Assembly: GCA_014155875.1 (NCBI GenBank)
Contig: JACEFZ010028315.1
Coordinates: forward strand, 123,501-187,500
From: Cepaea nemoralis
Taxonomy: Eukaryota > Mollusca > Gastropoda > Stylommatophora > Helicidae
Length of the DNA stretch: 64,000 nt
Direction of reading: 5' to 3'
The position numbers and the translations under genes were made by a program. This document shows, one piece after another, positions 24,151-35,830 of this stretch (position 1 is the stretch's first letter; the number at the start of each line of letters is the position of its first letter). The notes beneath the pieces are model-generated. The model did not search any database. It saw only the letters and a program-made list of their open reading frames with translations, and was not told the origin of the DNA.

Positions 24151-24481
24151 CCTGAACTCACACACTTGGACTTTGGACTTCATTCGTACTCAGTCTTGTT
24201 TATAGCACTAAGATTTATGAAAGTTGTATTAGCTAATTATGAGTCAAATACATTTCAAATACACTCGTTACAAACACACGAATATTTCGAACCGTTTGCA
24301 GAGTCTGTGATCTATAACTGCACATTAATACACATAGATCTCTTTCTGGTGTTACGCATGCGCTTTCAAGTGATCTACAGAGATTGGCATTTGTGTGGTT
24401 TCCACAGCAAGGTCATGACCTTGTTCACGGCGTTGCTGGGTGGAATCTGACGGGAGGGCGAAGGATATAGTCTTTTTGGTG

Positions 24482-24735
24482 GACTATTGGGAGAGCGGCC
24501 TGTCTCTCTGGTCTAGAGGTTACATGACTTTCTCCGTAATCTCGTATACTCTCGTAAGTAAAGTGACGTTGCGCGAGAATTTTTAGCGGTTCTCTCTGCG
24601 TCGGTAACTTAAGGGGTATTATCGTTCAGAAAGCAATGGCAAACCACTGAGCGTAATCTTGCCAAGAAATCAACAATATGCTGAAAGATGCCGATGTTGA
24701 CAGCGATGTCCTCTAAAGGATATGCGGAAAAAAAA
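24482..24735 (+). repeat. SINE, type-B head plus shared core
   Basis: The head runs CGGCCTGTCTCTCTGGTCTAGAGGTTA...TTTCTCCGTAATC, with an A-box-like TGGTCTAGAGG. The B box is weak. From 24627 it has the shared core CAATGGCAAACCACTGAGCG...CTTGCCAAGAAATCAAC and the tail GTCCTCTAAAGGATATG. Type-B copies also occur at 58780-59035 and, reversed, at 42105-42250 and 50585-50695. Confidence 0.78.
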
Positions 24736-24764
24736 ATTGGGAGAGCGAGGTTCCGCATGTAGTT

Positions 24765-24985
24765 GGTACACGATAGTGATGATGAGAAATGTGTAATCTA
24801 ATGTAAAATCAAAGATAATAGGGAAGAGAAATGTGTAATATAATGTCTGAATAAAGATAATGATGATGAAAAATGGGTAATCTGACATAGGACCCAAGAT
24901 AATGATGCTAAGGGGAAAGGAATCTAATGTAGAACCAAAGTTATCAAGACATCAGATGACAGAGGGGTTGAAATGTTATCATCGC
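24765..24985 (+). repeat. Direct repeat, pair of 38250-38460
   Basis: About 200 bases match 38250-38460 with few changes. Inside, a ~40-bp motif (GATGATGAGAAATGTGTAAT + CTAATGTA...CCAAAGATAAT) repeats four or five times. Confidence 0.88.
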
Positions 24986-25545
24986 CAACGCCTGATGGAG
25001 TCAAACAAACTGAAGAAGAAATGCATTTATTGCAAATCCGCTAGTCGCTTGTAATTGATAACATATTTTGTGATTGGTCGAGGCTGGTTCATAATTCTAA
25101 TCGAAATGCATTATAACAATTTAAAAAAACTGCAACCAAGCCACATGAATAAATCATTGCAATTTGTTCTCTGTGTCTGCACATTTCTCATTTTTGTATG
25201 CATCATTTATTTTGTTTTGTTTACACAGTGTGCGTTTAGGTTTATTTCAGTGTCGATTGTTATCATAAGAATCATAGCAGTGGTGATAGGAATGGGACAT
25301 AGATGAGACAGAATGAGAAGGAAGAATGAAAAAATAGCCATTCAGAAAATACATGGAAAATAGCCAGAACAATTACAACTAATTTCTTTTTTGTCGCAAA
25401 GCGACGAATTATGCGTGATCATCTGTTCTCCAGATACACCAAGCAGTTTTCGTGTAATTATAATTTTTGGGAGGTTGGCAAGCAAGGCCGTAAGAGTACT
25501 ACCGCTCACTGTTAAACTTCCGGTGTGCTGATGCCGAGGTAGCCA
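24986..25545. other. No gene recognised
   Basis: AT-rich; no frame or repeat that I can name. Confidence 0.4.
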
Positions 25546-25755
25546 GTTCAACTGCTACACCGGTCACTGGATTAAAATGTTGACTTCTCGTCCTTGACCT
25601 GGTGATGTAAATCACAAGTGCCTCAGAAGTTTTAGTGAGTTAACCTGATGACGAGGGACACTGATAACTGGGAAAGCTAATCCGCATGCAACAATCAATC
25701 CGGTGTCACTAGAAGTAGTAGTTCAAAGCGAGAGAACGCAAAAAACAAAAAAACA
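25546..25755 (+). repeat. Dispersed repeat, pair of 40975-41170
   Basis: Shares GTTAACTTCTCGTCCTTGAC-like, CCTCAGAA, CGAGGGACACTGATAA and GGAAAGCTAATC blocks in order with 40975-41170. Both end in an A-rich stretch. At the second site the repeat leads into a LINE 3' end with a (GAT)n tail, so it may be a LINE 3' UTR. Confidence 0.78.
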
Positions 25756-25899
25756 AACACCCTTCAGATGCCAGTATCCAATCTTATGGTTTCTTCTATG
25801 CCATATTATTATCTACACTCTTCTCAATACCTAGCAATTGGCGAGCTTTCTGTCAATGTGACTGACAGCTTTTTTAAAATTGATGATTCTTTCTTCGTC

Positions 25900-26287
25900 T
25901 CTGGCCTGCAAGGTGTGGAATGCGCCTGGCCCTGCAGCCAGCAGGGTTGGGATCGGCTAGCCTCTCCCAGGAGGGGATGAAAAGTGAAAATTAGTAGTCT
26001 GCCGATGACCTGCAGACTACACAAGTCAACCCCCACCTCCACGTGGTGCAGACCGGGAAACCATAACCGTGAGGTCATGGGCTAATGGGGCTATGGCTCG
26101 CCATAGGGGATGGACTCTCTGTGGTCAGAGTTGTGTCCTAAACCTGCGACTGGCCTAGCAAGCCGGCAGGGGATCTTCATACTGCTCGTAGAAAAACTAG
26201 GAAGTATAAACGGACTGACCCAAACGGATATCGACCCGGCAATGTTTATAGACTACGAGATAGATCAGCGACTCAAAAAATATGCAC
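25900..26287 (+). mobile_element. Probable 5' end of the RTE-type LINE, split by the Gypsy element
   Basis: The stretch stops exactly where the LTR begins. The frame 26110-26287 (SINGLTQTDIDPAMFIDYEI) runs up to the junction, and an endonuclease N-terminus (NVCDFSSEKEELIE) resumes just after the right LTR. I infer that this is the LINE leader or start of its frame. The inference rests on position and continuity, not on a recognised motif. Confidence 0.55.
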
Positions 26288-26414
26288 TGTCGTATTACGT
26301 GTCGTCCCTGGGGTGAGGGGAATCAACACCCACATTCTTTTAACTCCATATCATTATCTTGAGGATCTTCTGGATTTCGGTCCACAACACCCCATCAGTC
26401 ATTGGATCACTCAC

Positions 26415-26498
<84 letters not shown>

Positions 26499-28190
26499 CA
26501 CTGGACCATGCACCCTCTCATTCTTTTCCAAAACATACTACACAACTCTTGCTTCTAACAAAATGACAAATTAATTTAATAAAGAAAAGTGTCATAAATG
26601 TGCAAAGTGTGTATGTGTAGAATGGATCAAGTCTGCTTTCATCACATTATCGGCCACACAACAGCATCATAGATCAAGTATAGAAGGACCTCACCAAATG
26701 ATGCGTCTCTCTGGCCAGGTGTCGACTTCCCCCAATGGCTCTTGGATAGTCCGGATACCTGGTCACCAATAGTGAATGTAGTCCGATACTGACCATAAAT
26801 CCGACACACAGAGTGTAACTAATATGTCACTAAAAGTACGGTGATCTGATAACACTTGTACAGTACAATAATGTTTACTGTCACTTTGAATCAAAATGTT
26901 AGTAGTTAATTTCTCACAGGAATTCACCATTTGAAAAAAAACAAACAAAAAACACAATGTTAATTGTTAAGTTCTCACAGGAATTCACCATTTGTAAAAC
27001 GCAATGTTAATTGTCAATTTCTCTATATAACTACTACTGTTCCTGTTACTGGTGGAATTGTAAGTATCTTCACTCTACTATGATGAGAACTACCACTGAG
27101 AAATCACTCTTAGATTATCGTCGGTTCCTGCTCAGCAGAAGCCAGGTTCTTGCCAGGTTATGGGTCCAGTGCAAAAGCCGCTGAGTAAAAACTGCCTTCA
27201 ATGATCGAGCCATAATCTTCTTCCATGACTTGTCTGTTAGCTTTTTGGAAAACATAGTGGAACCTGTTGAAGAGAGAACACACCCGGTGAGAGCACCCCG
27301 ATTCCGAACTTTATTAGGTGAATGTAGGCCGACGGCCGCACTGAGAAATAATAACAGAGAACTAAACTCTGTCATAAGGCAGAGGAGCTCATCACAACGG
27401 TCTGTGTCATGGTAAGACAAGGAAAGACTAAAGGAAAAGTGCAGAAACCCAGTAGATACCCTTCTGGAAGATCCTACCATTTTACATTTCCTTTATCCCC
27501 CCAAACATCCTCAATCTTCCCGAACATCATCCCTCTACCTTGTTCTTAACTCACTGAGTTAATTGATATCTCACCCTAGCTAGTTTAAGCAACGCGATAG
27601 CCTACTGCTGCCGACGCTCCTATAATAAGTTTTCACAACGCACATTACTACGCTCGACTCCTAAGAATCATCTAACTTTGGTCTATTTAATTAAATACCA
27701 TTTATTTATTCCTGTTTGAAATCGAGACTACTAAATCACACAATATATAAATGTCCGCCGATGTAAATCAACATAAGACACTGTAGTCTCTCTCCATAAT
27801 CAAAACAGGAACATCACACACGTCCTTGTTGCCTCACAACATTTGGTCGACTCCCGCCAAAGTTGTTTGTCCAGACTGTTTTAATACTATGTCTGAATGA
27901 CGTCACAAATCTGACTAGACTCTAGACGTCGATAAGCTATATTTTTTCTCTCCTTTTTTTGACTCGATGTAAACAACTGGCCGGCTGTCCCGCTTTTAAT
28001 CTGGGGAATTGTTCCCGGTACTTCACAAAGTCTTGCCGGCCTGTGATCTGGAATATATTTTCCCCACAACAAAAGATCTTGCCGACTCCCATCAAGACAG
28101 TCTGTCACCAACATCAAAGGATGGCGGCTGCCTGTAGACGAATGGTGCGACAGTCTTTCATCGATCGACAACTCCAAGAATTCCACGACA
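26288..28190 (-). repeat. 3' LTR of the Gypsy-class element
   Basis: Nearly the same sequence as 33150-35048. It begins TGTCGTATTACG and ends TTCCACGACA, so the ends are the short inverted repeat TGTCGT/ACGACA. A (TC)n run at 26405-26494 is much longer than in the other LTR. A purine tract (AAGAGGGGG on the minus strand, 28193-28203) lies just inside, which fixes the direction of the element as leftward. Confidence 0.93.
26405..26494. repeat. (TC)n microsatellite within the LTR
   Basis: Almost pure TC run. The other LTR has only a short interrupted run at 33270-33299, so it expanded after insertion. Confidence 0.95.
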
Positions 28191-28203
28191 TAGCCCCCTC
28201 TTA
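28191..28203 (-). promoter_or_regulatory. Polypurine tract
   Basis: Minus strand TTAAGAGGGGGCTA immediately before the LTR start TGTCGTGG. It is the expected plus-strand primer site for reverse transcription. Confidence 0.8.
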
Positions 28204-29520
28204 AGAGAGTAGTCCACATCAATTCTCGCTCATTGGAGGTTCGATCCAGATGATCTATTCCTTTTCTTCAGGAGCTGGGTGTCTAGACAGGAAATCAGCT
28301 CCAACAATTTCTTACCAGTTATATACTCCACCGTGAAGTGGTAGGGCTGAAGCAGCAACGACTAACGCATCAAACGGGCGTTGAGCTTCTGAGAAGTGGC
28401 CAGTAACATCAGGGGTTGATGATCCGACCGGACCCGAAAATGAACTCAATACAAATAGGGCTGGAATTTTTGCACGGCCCATACGAGAGACAAACACTCC
28501 CTTTCGACGGTCGAATAATGCCTTTCAGCCAGGAGAAGTTTCTTGCTTGCGTATGCCACTGGTTTGAAAACCGAAGCATTGTCTTTCCCTTCCTGTAACA
28601 AGGCTGCCCGAATTCCAATCCCTCTCGCATCCGTTCTCAACACAAATGGCTTGGAAAGGTTGGGGAACTGTAAAACATGTTTGCTGACCAAGGCCTCCTT
28701 CAACAGACTGTATGCACTCTCGCACTTGGGTGTCCATACGATTGGATCCGGGGATCCCCTTTTCAAGGTTTCCGTTAATGGAGCTCCCAGTTCAGTGAAA
28801 TGCGGGATGAATATTTGGTAAAACCCACACAACGAGAGGAAGGATCTCACATCCTTCTTCGTTTTTGGCCTTGGAGCACGTCTGATCTTTTCTAGGTTCT
28901 TTTCCTCCTGGACAATTTGTCCTGGAGTGATGGTGTGACCCAGAAATTTCAGAGTCTGATAACCAATCATGCACTTGATTGGGCGAGCGGTAAGCCCTGC
29001 TTCCCTGAGCCTATTGAAAACTCTCTTCAAAGATTGCAAATGGTCATCCAAGCTGTCACTGGTAATCAGTATTTCATCCATGAACGAGATAATGGACGGA
29101 TCCTGTAAGGGATCTAGCAAGGTCCTCATCACGCGAGTAAACACACTAGGTGCATTGCTGAGTCCAAAAGCCATGTTCTTGAATTCGTAGTGTCCACTGG
29201 GGGTACTGAAAGCCAGCAGGGGTCGGACCTCTGGTTTGACCGGGATCTGATAATACCCCCGACTCAGATCCACTTTTGAGAACTACCTAGCCTTATGGAG
29301 CCCAGCGAATAACTGAGTTGGATTCGGCAAAGGTTCCACCTGAAATTGAGTGTGACTGTTCAAGAGTCGATAGTCTATACACAACCGGTGTTCTCCGTGT
29401 GGTTTTCGTAACAAAACCACCCCCTCATTGTATGGGGATGTGGATGGCGCAATCTTCAAGTTTCTGTAGTTCCTCCTCCAGGGCCTTTTCTTTAGAGAAT
29501 AGCACTGGGTAAACCTTTTA
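28204..29520 (-). pseudogene. Gypsy RT and RNase H (downstream of integrase)
   Basis: The best frame, 29273-28446, gives RT motif A VDLSRGYYQIPV-like (MDLSRGYYQIP), FSTPSGHYEFKNMAFGLSNAPSVF, and the active-site motif as SFMDEILI at about 29070-29090. The second Asp of the usual xxDD is Glu there. The connection and RNase H follow: KPFVLRTDARGIGI, AYASKKLLLAERHYSTVERECLSLVWAV. After a shift near 28450 come a DHQPLMLLA-type motif and a VEYITGKK-like end at 28320. The first part of RT (29520-29274) is broken by stops. Residues 28300-28204 are a short C-terminal tail. Confidence 0.9.
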
Positions 29521-30647
29521 ACGAACAGGATCTTGTGTGGTCGAGGTCATATCTAACTCAACCAACCTCGTTCGTCCTGGTTTATCAGTCAATATCTGCT
29601 TATGAGTCTCGAGAACCTGGGTAATCTTTTCCCTCTCCTGGGGAGTCAGATCAGGGTTCACCTGCACATCCCTATATGTTTCCTGGTGTACCAGTGGATA
29701 TTCCCTGTCCTCGTTGGTTCCCGTTTCAGTCTCCACTGCGACTGCCATCGCTATGAGGTGGGCTGTTTTGTCTCCGGGTCTCTCCTCGTACTTCCGCAGG
29801 AGATTAATATGGAAAATCTTCGACTTTCCCCGGATCCGGATCTGATAGTTGGTTCTGGATACCACCCTTTCCACGGGAAATGGTCCATGCCAACCTATCT
29901 CCAGTTTGTTGGTTCCTGTTGGGAGTAGCAACAAGAATTTGTCTCCCACCTCTAGAGATCTGACTTTAGACCTACGGTTGTAGTAAGCCGCATGTCTTGT
30001 TCTGGCCTTTCGCAAGTTCTGAGTCGCCAGAGTCCAGCCCGTGTGAAATTTTTCTTTCAGTTTCTCCACGTATTTATAAGAGGAGATCACTTCTTCTGAC
30101 GTCCCCTCCTCAGTCCAACTCCTCAACATGGCTTCCAATGGTCCTTTGATTGGACGACCAAACAGCAAAGTAGCGGGTGGTAGTCCTGTAGAGCCATGAG
30201 GCACTTCCCGATAGGCGAAAAGTGCTGCTGGGATATATTCATCCCACCTATCAGGCTTTTCCTGTGCCAGTTTCCGGGGCATTGTCAACAACGTGCTGTT
30301 GAAACGCTCGACTTGTCCATTGGCTTGAGGGTGATAAGGGCTGGTGTGAATGTGGTTAGAGTGGAACACCCTTAATACCTCCTCCATGACTTTCCCACAA
30401 AACTGGGACCCATTGTCGGTCAGAATCTGATTAGGGAAGCCTAATCTGGTAAAGGCCTCCATCATGCGTCAGCCACTCGTTTCGAGTCAATTGTGGTCAA
30501 TGGTGTGGCTTCACCCCACAACGTACAGCAATCCACCATTGTGAGTATATACATGTTCCTCTTCCTAGTCTTAGGAAGTGGACCCACGATGTCAATGGCT
30601 ACCCTCTCGAAAGGAGAGTTCATGATGGGCATTTCACCCAAGACCAC
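29518..30647 (-). pseudogene. Gypsy integrase core and GPF/Y module
   Basis: The frame 30647-30462 starts the core with FERVAIDIVGPLP (first Asp). The 315-codon frame 30465-29518 adds LTDNGSQF (second Asp), SPYHPQANGQVERFNS (Glu) and AFAYREVPHGSTGLPPATLLFGR. The GPF/Y module, IGWHGPFPVERVVSR...FHINLLRKY, follows near residues 190-225. The last 60 residues (LTPQEREKITQVLETHKQIL..PGRT) are the usual lead-in to RT, so integrase and RT were once one frame in this order. All three catalytic residues remain. A stop at about 30464 separates the two open pieces. Confidence 0.92.
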
Positions 30648-30654
30648 CGGCGCT

Positions 30655-31118
30655 GTCTAGTGTTTCGGTGCCACCCTCTGGCACTCAGGGCATGACTTCA
30701 CATACCGACGCACATCACCGGTCATTCCCGGCCAATTGTAATGGCAGGAAATTCGCTGCATGGTGGCGGCAATACCCATATGCCCACTAAATTAGATTGT
30801 ATGCCCCATATGAAGAATTTGGGAACGGTAGGCCTTCGGGACTACCAACTGACCGTGTAAGTTGTCTCCCCTTCCGGCTCTCCTGAAGAGTATCCTATTC
30901 TTCATGTAGTGCTTCCCCCGTTTTGGTGGATCAGCACTTCTCTGCAGCTTCTTGTAGCAAGGACGTAAGGTTGCATACTCACTCTGGGCAGTTCGCAACT
31001 CCCCCGGCAGTGGGTTAGAGACAATTGCTTCTGCCTGATCAGTTCTCGTCTGAGAGCGAGCCTGTATTGCTCCCATATTAATTGGCTCCCTGGGCATTCC
31101 CAGAAAGACATAAGGCAA
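30655..31118 (-). pseudogene. Gypsy integrase N-terminal zinc domain and linker
   Basis: The frame 31118-30792 gives a linker (LRPCYKKLQRS, KNRILFRRAGR, LVVPKAYRSQILHMGH). Past a TAG near 30795 the zinc domain continues (SGHMGIAATMQRI, YNWPGM, CPEC), giving the H-H-C-C set of retroviral-type integrases. The linker normally follows RNase H in Gypsy elements. Here it follows the protease directly. Confidence 0.87.
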
Positions 31119-31729
31119 CCGAGGATGACGGGAAAAATAGGATCGGTCAATACAGCGGCCTTGATTGTGCCGGTGACATATCTTGACCGAATTTCCACTT
31201 TGGCGATTGGCAACTTCATGGCCACAGCACTCTTCTGTGCAGGCTGTATCTCCATGGACTCACCTGTGAAGTGTTCTGGGTGTACCAGATCAGCAGAAAT
31301 CACGGCCTCCCCGTACAGTCCAGTGTCATATAGACACTCAACTTGTCGGCCGTTAACCTCTATCAATTCCACTACAGGTGGCTTATCCTGGTCTGGAGTT
31401 ACCTCCTCGGTCTCGACCTGTTCAGTGGACTCCACCTTGGGTTCCACTGGGCAAACGATGAAATGAGAGTCTCCTGACTTAAACCTGAAGTCTTTAGCAT
31501 TATGCGTGTTCGACCTGCAGTTTTTACACCATTTCCCTGTCTTAGATTTTCTCGTGCCGGACATTGGTGAGCTCTCCTGGTTGAGAGCTTCCCTGTCGAC
31601 CTCAGCATATTCGGTGGAAACCTCCTTTGGAGCCACTTGACACGCCGCGAAGTGAGGGCTCTTAGCCTTCGATTTGCAGTCCCTCGTATTGTGAGGGAGC
31701 AACTTACAAATCGAACACCACCTCTCCAT
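30902..31729 (-). pseudogene. Gypsy CCHC knuckles and aspartic protease
   Basis: The open frame begins with WCSICKLLPHNTRDC, a perfect C-x2-C-x4-H-x4-C knuckle (about residues 4-17). A second knuckle, WCKNCRSNTHNAKDF, has Phe for the last Cys. The protease follows: VELIEVNGRQVECLYDTG (catalytic Asp in DTG, about 31320), then VILG near 31130. Beyond that the frame is shifted relative to the integrase linker, which reads in another frame from 31118. The protease would cut the gag-pol polyprotein. Confidence 0.9.
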
Positions 31730-31735
31730 CCACTG

Positions 31736-32883
31736 TCATTTTGGTGAAGAGTTCGAGGTGCTCTTGTTTCCCTCCTTCGTCTTCTCCAAACTCTCCGCTG
31801 AAATTTTAACATATGGTTCCATTTTCTTAGTTTCCGTGCTATTGGATTTCATACGGTCATGTTTCTCCTGACCTTTGGTGTTTGTGGAATGGTTTTCTCC
31901 AGCCTCCCCATGTACCTCGACGAACCATTCTGCCAATTTCGTCACGATGTCGATACGTTCTGCCTCTTGTTCTCCCAAGAATGTCCTGAGAGGTTTCGAC
32001 ATTTGCTTTCGCATCTGGTCGACTATCATGAGCTCTTCCAGACTCTCATAGTCATGCGCGAACCCAGCCAAATCCATCCACTTATGGAGATAGGATTTCA
32101 GACGCAGACTGTAGGCGGCAAACAACTCTTCCGGTTCTCGTTTCGCTGCTCGAAATTTTTTCAGGTAGGTATGTGACGTAACTTCGAAACGTTTCAGCAG
32201 AGCCGTTTTTAATTCGTCGTAATTGTTCTCGTGTCCTGGCGGCAGGCGAGAGAAAACCTCGTAATCTGTCCAACGTAATCCCTGGGACAGACCCATAGCA
32301 ACAGACATTGCCTCGAAGCGTTGTAAGTACTGGTCGATTTTCTCTGTGTCTTCTTCATAGACAACCAAATGAAACTTCATAACATGGTAACTATGTCCAC
32401 ACACTGGGGTTGAGCCAGGGAGAGAGGAACCTCCCACTGCTCCCTCAGTTTCCCCACTAGATTGCCTCTTAAGCTCGAGTTCCCGCATTCGGTACTCATG
32501 CTCCCATTTTTGAGCTTCTTGTGCGGCTTCCAATCTGTTAGCAGCTTGCTCCGCCTCACGATTCTTAGCAGCTTGCTCAGCTTCAAGTTTCCTAGCAGCT
32601 TGCTGAGCTTCAAGTTTCCTAGCAGCTTGCTCAGCTTCAAGTTCTAATCTTTTAGTGGCTTGCTCAGCTTTAAGTTGTAACCATTTAGTGGCTTGCTCAG
32701 CTTCTATTCTTTTAGTCTCTAACTCCATCTTTCTTAATTCCATCTCGACCTTCCGATCTTTCCTTTCTGCTTGACGAAAATCTCTCTCCACCTCCTGTAT
32801 TATTCTGTTAGTGCAGAACCCGACAAGCCCATTCCTTCCCCCCTTGCCCTTAGTTCTGCCATATCTAGTTTAGGAGTGGCCAT
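31736..32883 (-). pseudogene. Gypsy gag
   Basis: The likely start is ATG at 32883-32881 (MATPKLDMAELRARGEGM). A one-base shift near 32806 leads into the long frame that is open from 32791 to 31736. Residues 1-110 of that frame are a lysine/glutamate/alanine-rich coiled coil built of EAEQAAKRLE-like repeats. Residues 140-290 are the capsid-like part (EKIDQYLQRFEAMSVAMGL, LKTALLKRFEVTSHTYLKKFR, ESLEELMIVDQMRKQM, LRTFLGEQ). It forms the particle shell and packages the RNA. A stop separates it from the knuckle frame. Confidence 0.88.
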
Positions 32884-33149
32884 ATTTCAGAGAGGTGAGT
32901 CAGTAGGTTGAGTGTAAATTTCTCCAAACAATATATAGATATTCACTATTTAAAATGTATCTATATATTTAACACCACACAGCACAACACAAAACAATCT
33001 CTCAATGGCAAGAGTAGAATTAGGACGAAAGACCTATGTAGACTTGTGAAGTGTGAACATGTTTGATATGTGTCTTAACTACTATCCACATTCACCCTAG
33101 CTGGATCCTCATTAATATGATATCACCATCCAGGGCGAGCACACAGTAA
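32884..33149 (-). other. Gypsy leader between 5' LTR and gag
   Basis: Noncoding, 266 bp. The minus strand next to the LTR reads TTACTGTGTGCTCGCCCTGG; no clear primer-binding site adjoins the LTR, and a TGG occurs about 18 bases in. Confidence 0.6.
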
Positions 33150-35048
33150 TGTCGTAATACGTGTCGTCCTTGGGTTGGGAGAATCACCACACACATTCTT
33201 TTACCTCCATATCATTATCTTAAGGATCTTCTGGATTTCGGTCCACAACACCCCATCAGTCCTTGCATCACACTCTCTCTGTCTCTCTCTTTCTCTCTAA
33301 CCACTGGACCATGCCCCCTATCATTCTTTTCCAAAATATACTACACAACTCTAGCTTCTATCAAAATGACAAATTAATTTAATAAAGAAAAGTGTCATAA
33401 ATGTGCAAAGTGTGTATGTGCAGAATGTCTGTCGTATAATCTAGTGTGTAGGCAGAATCAGACCGAACAGCTCAGGATCAAGTCTGCTTTCATCACAGTA
33501 TCGGCCACACAACAGCACCATAGATCAAGTATAGAAGGACCTCACCAAATGATGCGTCTCTCTGGTCAGGTGTCGACTTCCTCCAATGGCTCTTGGATAG
33601 TCCGGATACCTGGTCAACAATAGTGGATGTAGTCCGATACTGACCATTAATCTGACACACAGTGTAACTAATATGTCACTAAAAGTTCGGGGATCTGATA
33701 ACCCTTGTACAGTACAATAATGTTTACTGTCACTTTGAAACAAAATGTTAGTAGTTAATTTCTCACAGGAATTCACCATTTAAAAAAAAAAAAAAAAAAA
33801 AAACAATGTTAATTGTTAAGTTCTCACAGGAATTCACCATTTGTAAAACGCAATGTTAATTGTCAATTTATCTATACAACTACTATTGTTCCTGTTACTG
33901 GTGGAATTGTAAGTATCTTCACTCTACTATGATGAGAACTACCACTGAGGAATCACTCTTAGATTATCGTCGATTCCTGCTCAGCAGAAGCCAGGTTCTT
34001 GGAGACCCTCTGGGTTATGGGCCCAGTGCAAAAGCCGCTGAGTAAAAACTGCCTTCAATGATCGAGCGATAATCTTCTTCTATGACTTGTCTGCTAGCTT
34101 TTTGGAAAACATAGTGGAACCTGTTGAAGAGGGAACACACCCGGTGAGAGCACCCCGATTCCTACCTTTATTAGGTGAGTGTAGGCCGACGGCCGCACTC
34201 AGATATATATATCACAGAGAACTAAACTCTATCATAAGGCAGAGGAGCTCATCACATCGGTCTGAGTCATGGTAAGACAAGGATAGAGTAAAGGAAAATT
34301 GCAGAAACCCAGTAGATACCCTTCTTCAAGATCCTACCATTTTACATTTCCTTTATCCCCCCAACCATCCTCAATCTCCCCGAACATCATCCCTCTACCT
34401 TGTTCTTAACTCACTGAGTTAATTGATATCTCACCCTAGCTAGTTTAAGCAACGCGATAGCCTACTGCTGCCGACGCTCCTATAATAGGTTTTCACAACG
34501 TATGTTACTACGATCGACTCCTAAGAATCATCTAACTTTGGTCTATTTAATTAAATACCATTTATTTATTCCTGTTTGTAATCGAGACTACTATATCACA
34601 CAATGGATAAATGTCCGCCGATGTAAATCAACATAAGACACTGTAGTCTCTCTCCATAATCAAAACATTAACACCACACTCGTCCTTGTTGCCTCACAAC
34701 ATTTGGTCGACTCCCGCCAAAGTTGTTTGTCCAGACTGTTTTAATACTGTGTCTGAATGACGTCACAAATCTGACTAGACACCAGACGTCGAGAAGCTAT
34801 TTTTATTCTCTCCTTTTTTGACTCGATGTAAACAACTGCCCGGCTGTCTCGCTTCAATCTGGGGAATTTTTCCAGGTACTTCAAAAAGTCTTGCCGGCCT
34901 GTGACCTGGAGAATATTTTCCCCACAACAAAAGATCTTGCCGACTCCCATCAGTACAGTCTGTCACCAACATCAAAGGATGGCGGCTGCCTGTAGACGAA
35001 TGGCGCGACAGTCTTTCATCGATCGACAACTCCAAGAATTCCACGACT
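33150..35048 (-). repeat. 5' LTR of the Gypsy-class element
   Basis: Pairs with 26288-28190 along its full length, with scattered substitutions and indels. It has a poly-A run at 33782-33802 where the other copy has an interrupted A run. Its outer end reads CCACGACT instead of CCACGACA. Confidence 0.92.
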
Positions 35049-35830
35049 GTCACAATGAACGTCTGCGATTTCAGTAGTGAAAAAGAAGAGCTTATAGAAA
35101 CAATGGAAGAGAGGAAAATTGGGCTGATGGGACAAAGGGGAAATAATGCAAGGAGCTCCACCACAGTTACACGTTTGTCTACTCTGGAGTAGAACAGCAA
35201 GAAAGGGCAAGACACCGTGTGGGGATAGTCATCGAACCACGGCTAGCAAAAGGAATACTAGAAATAAAATATATATCACATAGAACCATTACAGTGAGAA
35301 TAAAAGAACACGCAATTGCAACATATGTACAAATATACGCACCGTGTAATACAAACAAAAATGAGCAAGAGTGCGAGGAATTCTACGAAGACATCCATGA
35401 CGTGTTAAATAAAATAGATAAGCAAGACTACATCATAGTTATGGGATACTTCAATGCAAGACTAGGACATAACAGAGTGGGCATAGAAAAACATCTCGGA
35501 GCATTTGGAGATTAGCATAATGAAAGGAATGATAACGGAAGTAGACTAATAGAGCTATGCAGCCAACACGACCTCTATATAACAAACACATTCTATAAAC
35601 ATAAAGACTCACAAGTATACACCTGGTATAAATGGAACGATCTAGATACTAAAAGCCAAATTGATTTTATATTAACTAGAAATAACAGCTAGAGAAATAT
35701 ATTAGATGCAAGGGCAGTGCCCAATTTAAGTATAAACACAGATCATAAAGCAGTCGTTGCCACAATAAGAACCATAAGAAGAAGAAAGAGCAGGAAAGTA
35801 CATGCCATGCGAATCAGTAAACATTAAAAA
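35049..35830 (+). pseudogene. Endonuclease domain of the RTE-type LINE
   Basis: After NVCDFSSEKEELIETMEERK the frame shifts. From about 35180 it reads YTFVYSGVEQQERARH.VGIVI, then YAPCNTNKNEQECEEFYEDI, MGYFNARLG (about 35441), ITNTFYKHKD, SQIDFIL and TDHKAVVATI. This is the apurinic-like endonuclease of LINEs. Two in-frame TAGs (35514 and near 35692) and Tyr for Asp in the GDFN motif make it inactive. The Gypsy element is inserted immediately upstream. Confidence 0.88.

Larger units (their letters stand above)
26288..35048 (-). mobile_element. Gypsy-class LTR retrotransposon with gag-PR-IN-RT-RH order
   Basis: An 8.76-kb element with LTRs of 1,903 and about 1,899 bp and a 4.96-kb interior. 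Reading leftward: gag (32883-31736) with CCHC knuckles, aspartic protease (31420-31150), integrase with HHCC, DDE and GPF/Y module (31118-29660), then RT (29600-28760) and RNase H (28760-28250), then the polypurine tract and LTR. Standard Gypsy elements place integrase last; this order is the one described for Gmr1-type elements. No envelope frame is seen. Flanking pentamers TGCAC and GTCAC match at three of five bases. Several stops, frameshifts and a mutated RT active site show that it is inactive. Confidence 0.93.

Noticed and set aside
27230..27415. Conserved small frames present in both LTRs (27230-27415 and 34087-34275)
   Set aside because: They are duplicated because the LTRs are duplicated. 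The frames are short, differ at several residues and have no recognisable motif.
28446..32883. Envelope gene making the Gypsy element a retrovirus-like agent
   Set aside because: All interior space is accounted for by gag, protease, integrase, RT and RNase H; no additional frame with signal peptide or membrane segment is present.
33130..33150. Primer-binding site next to the 5' LTR
   Set aside because: No stretch beginning TGG adjoins the LTR. The nearest is about 18 bases in and I cannot match it to a tRNA end.
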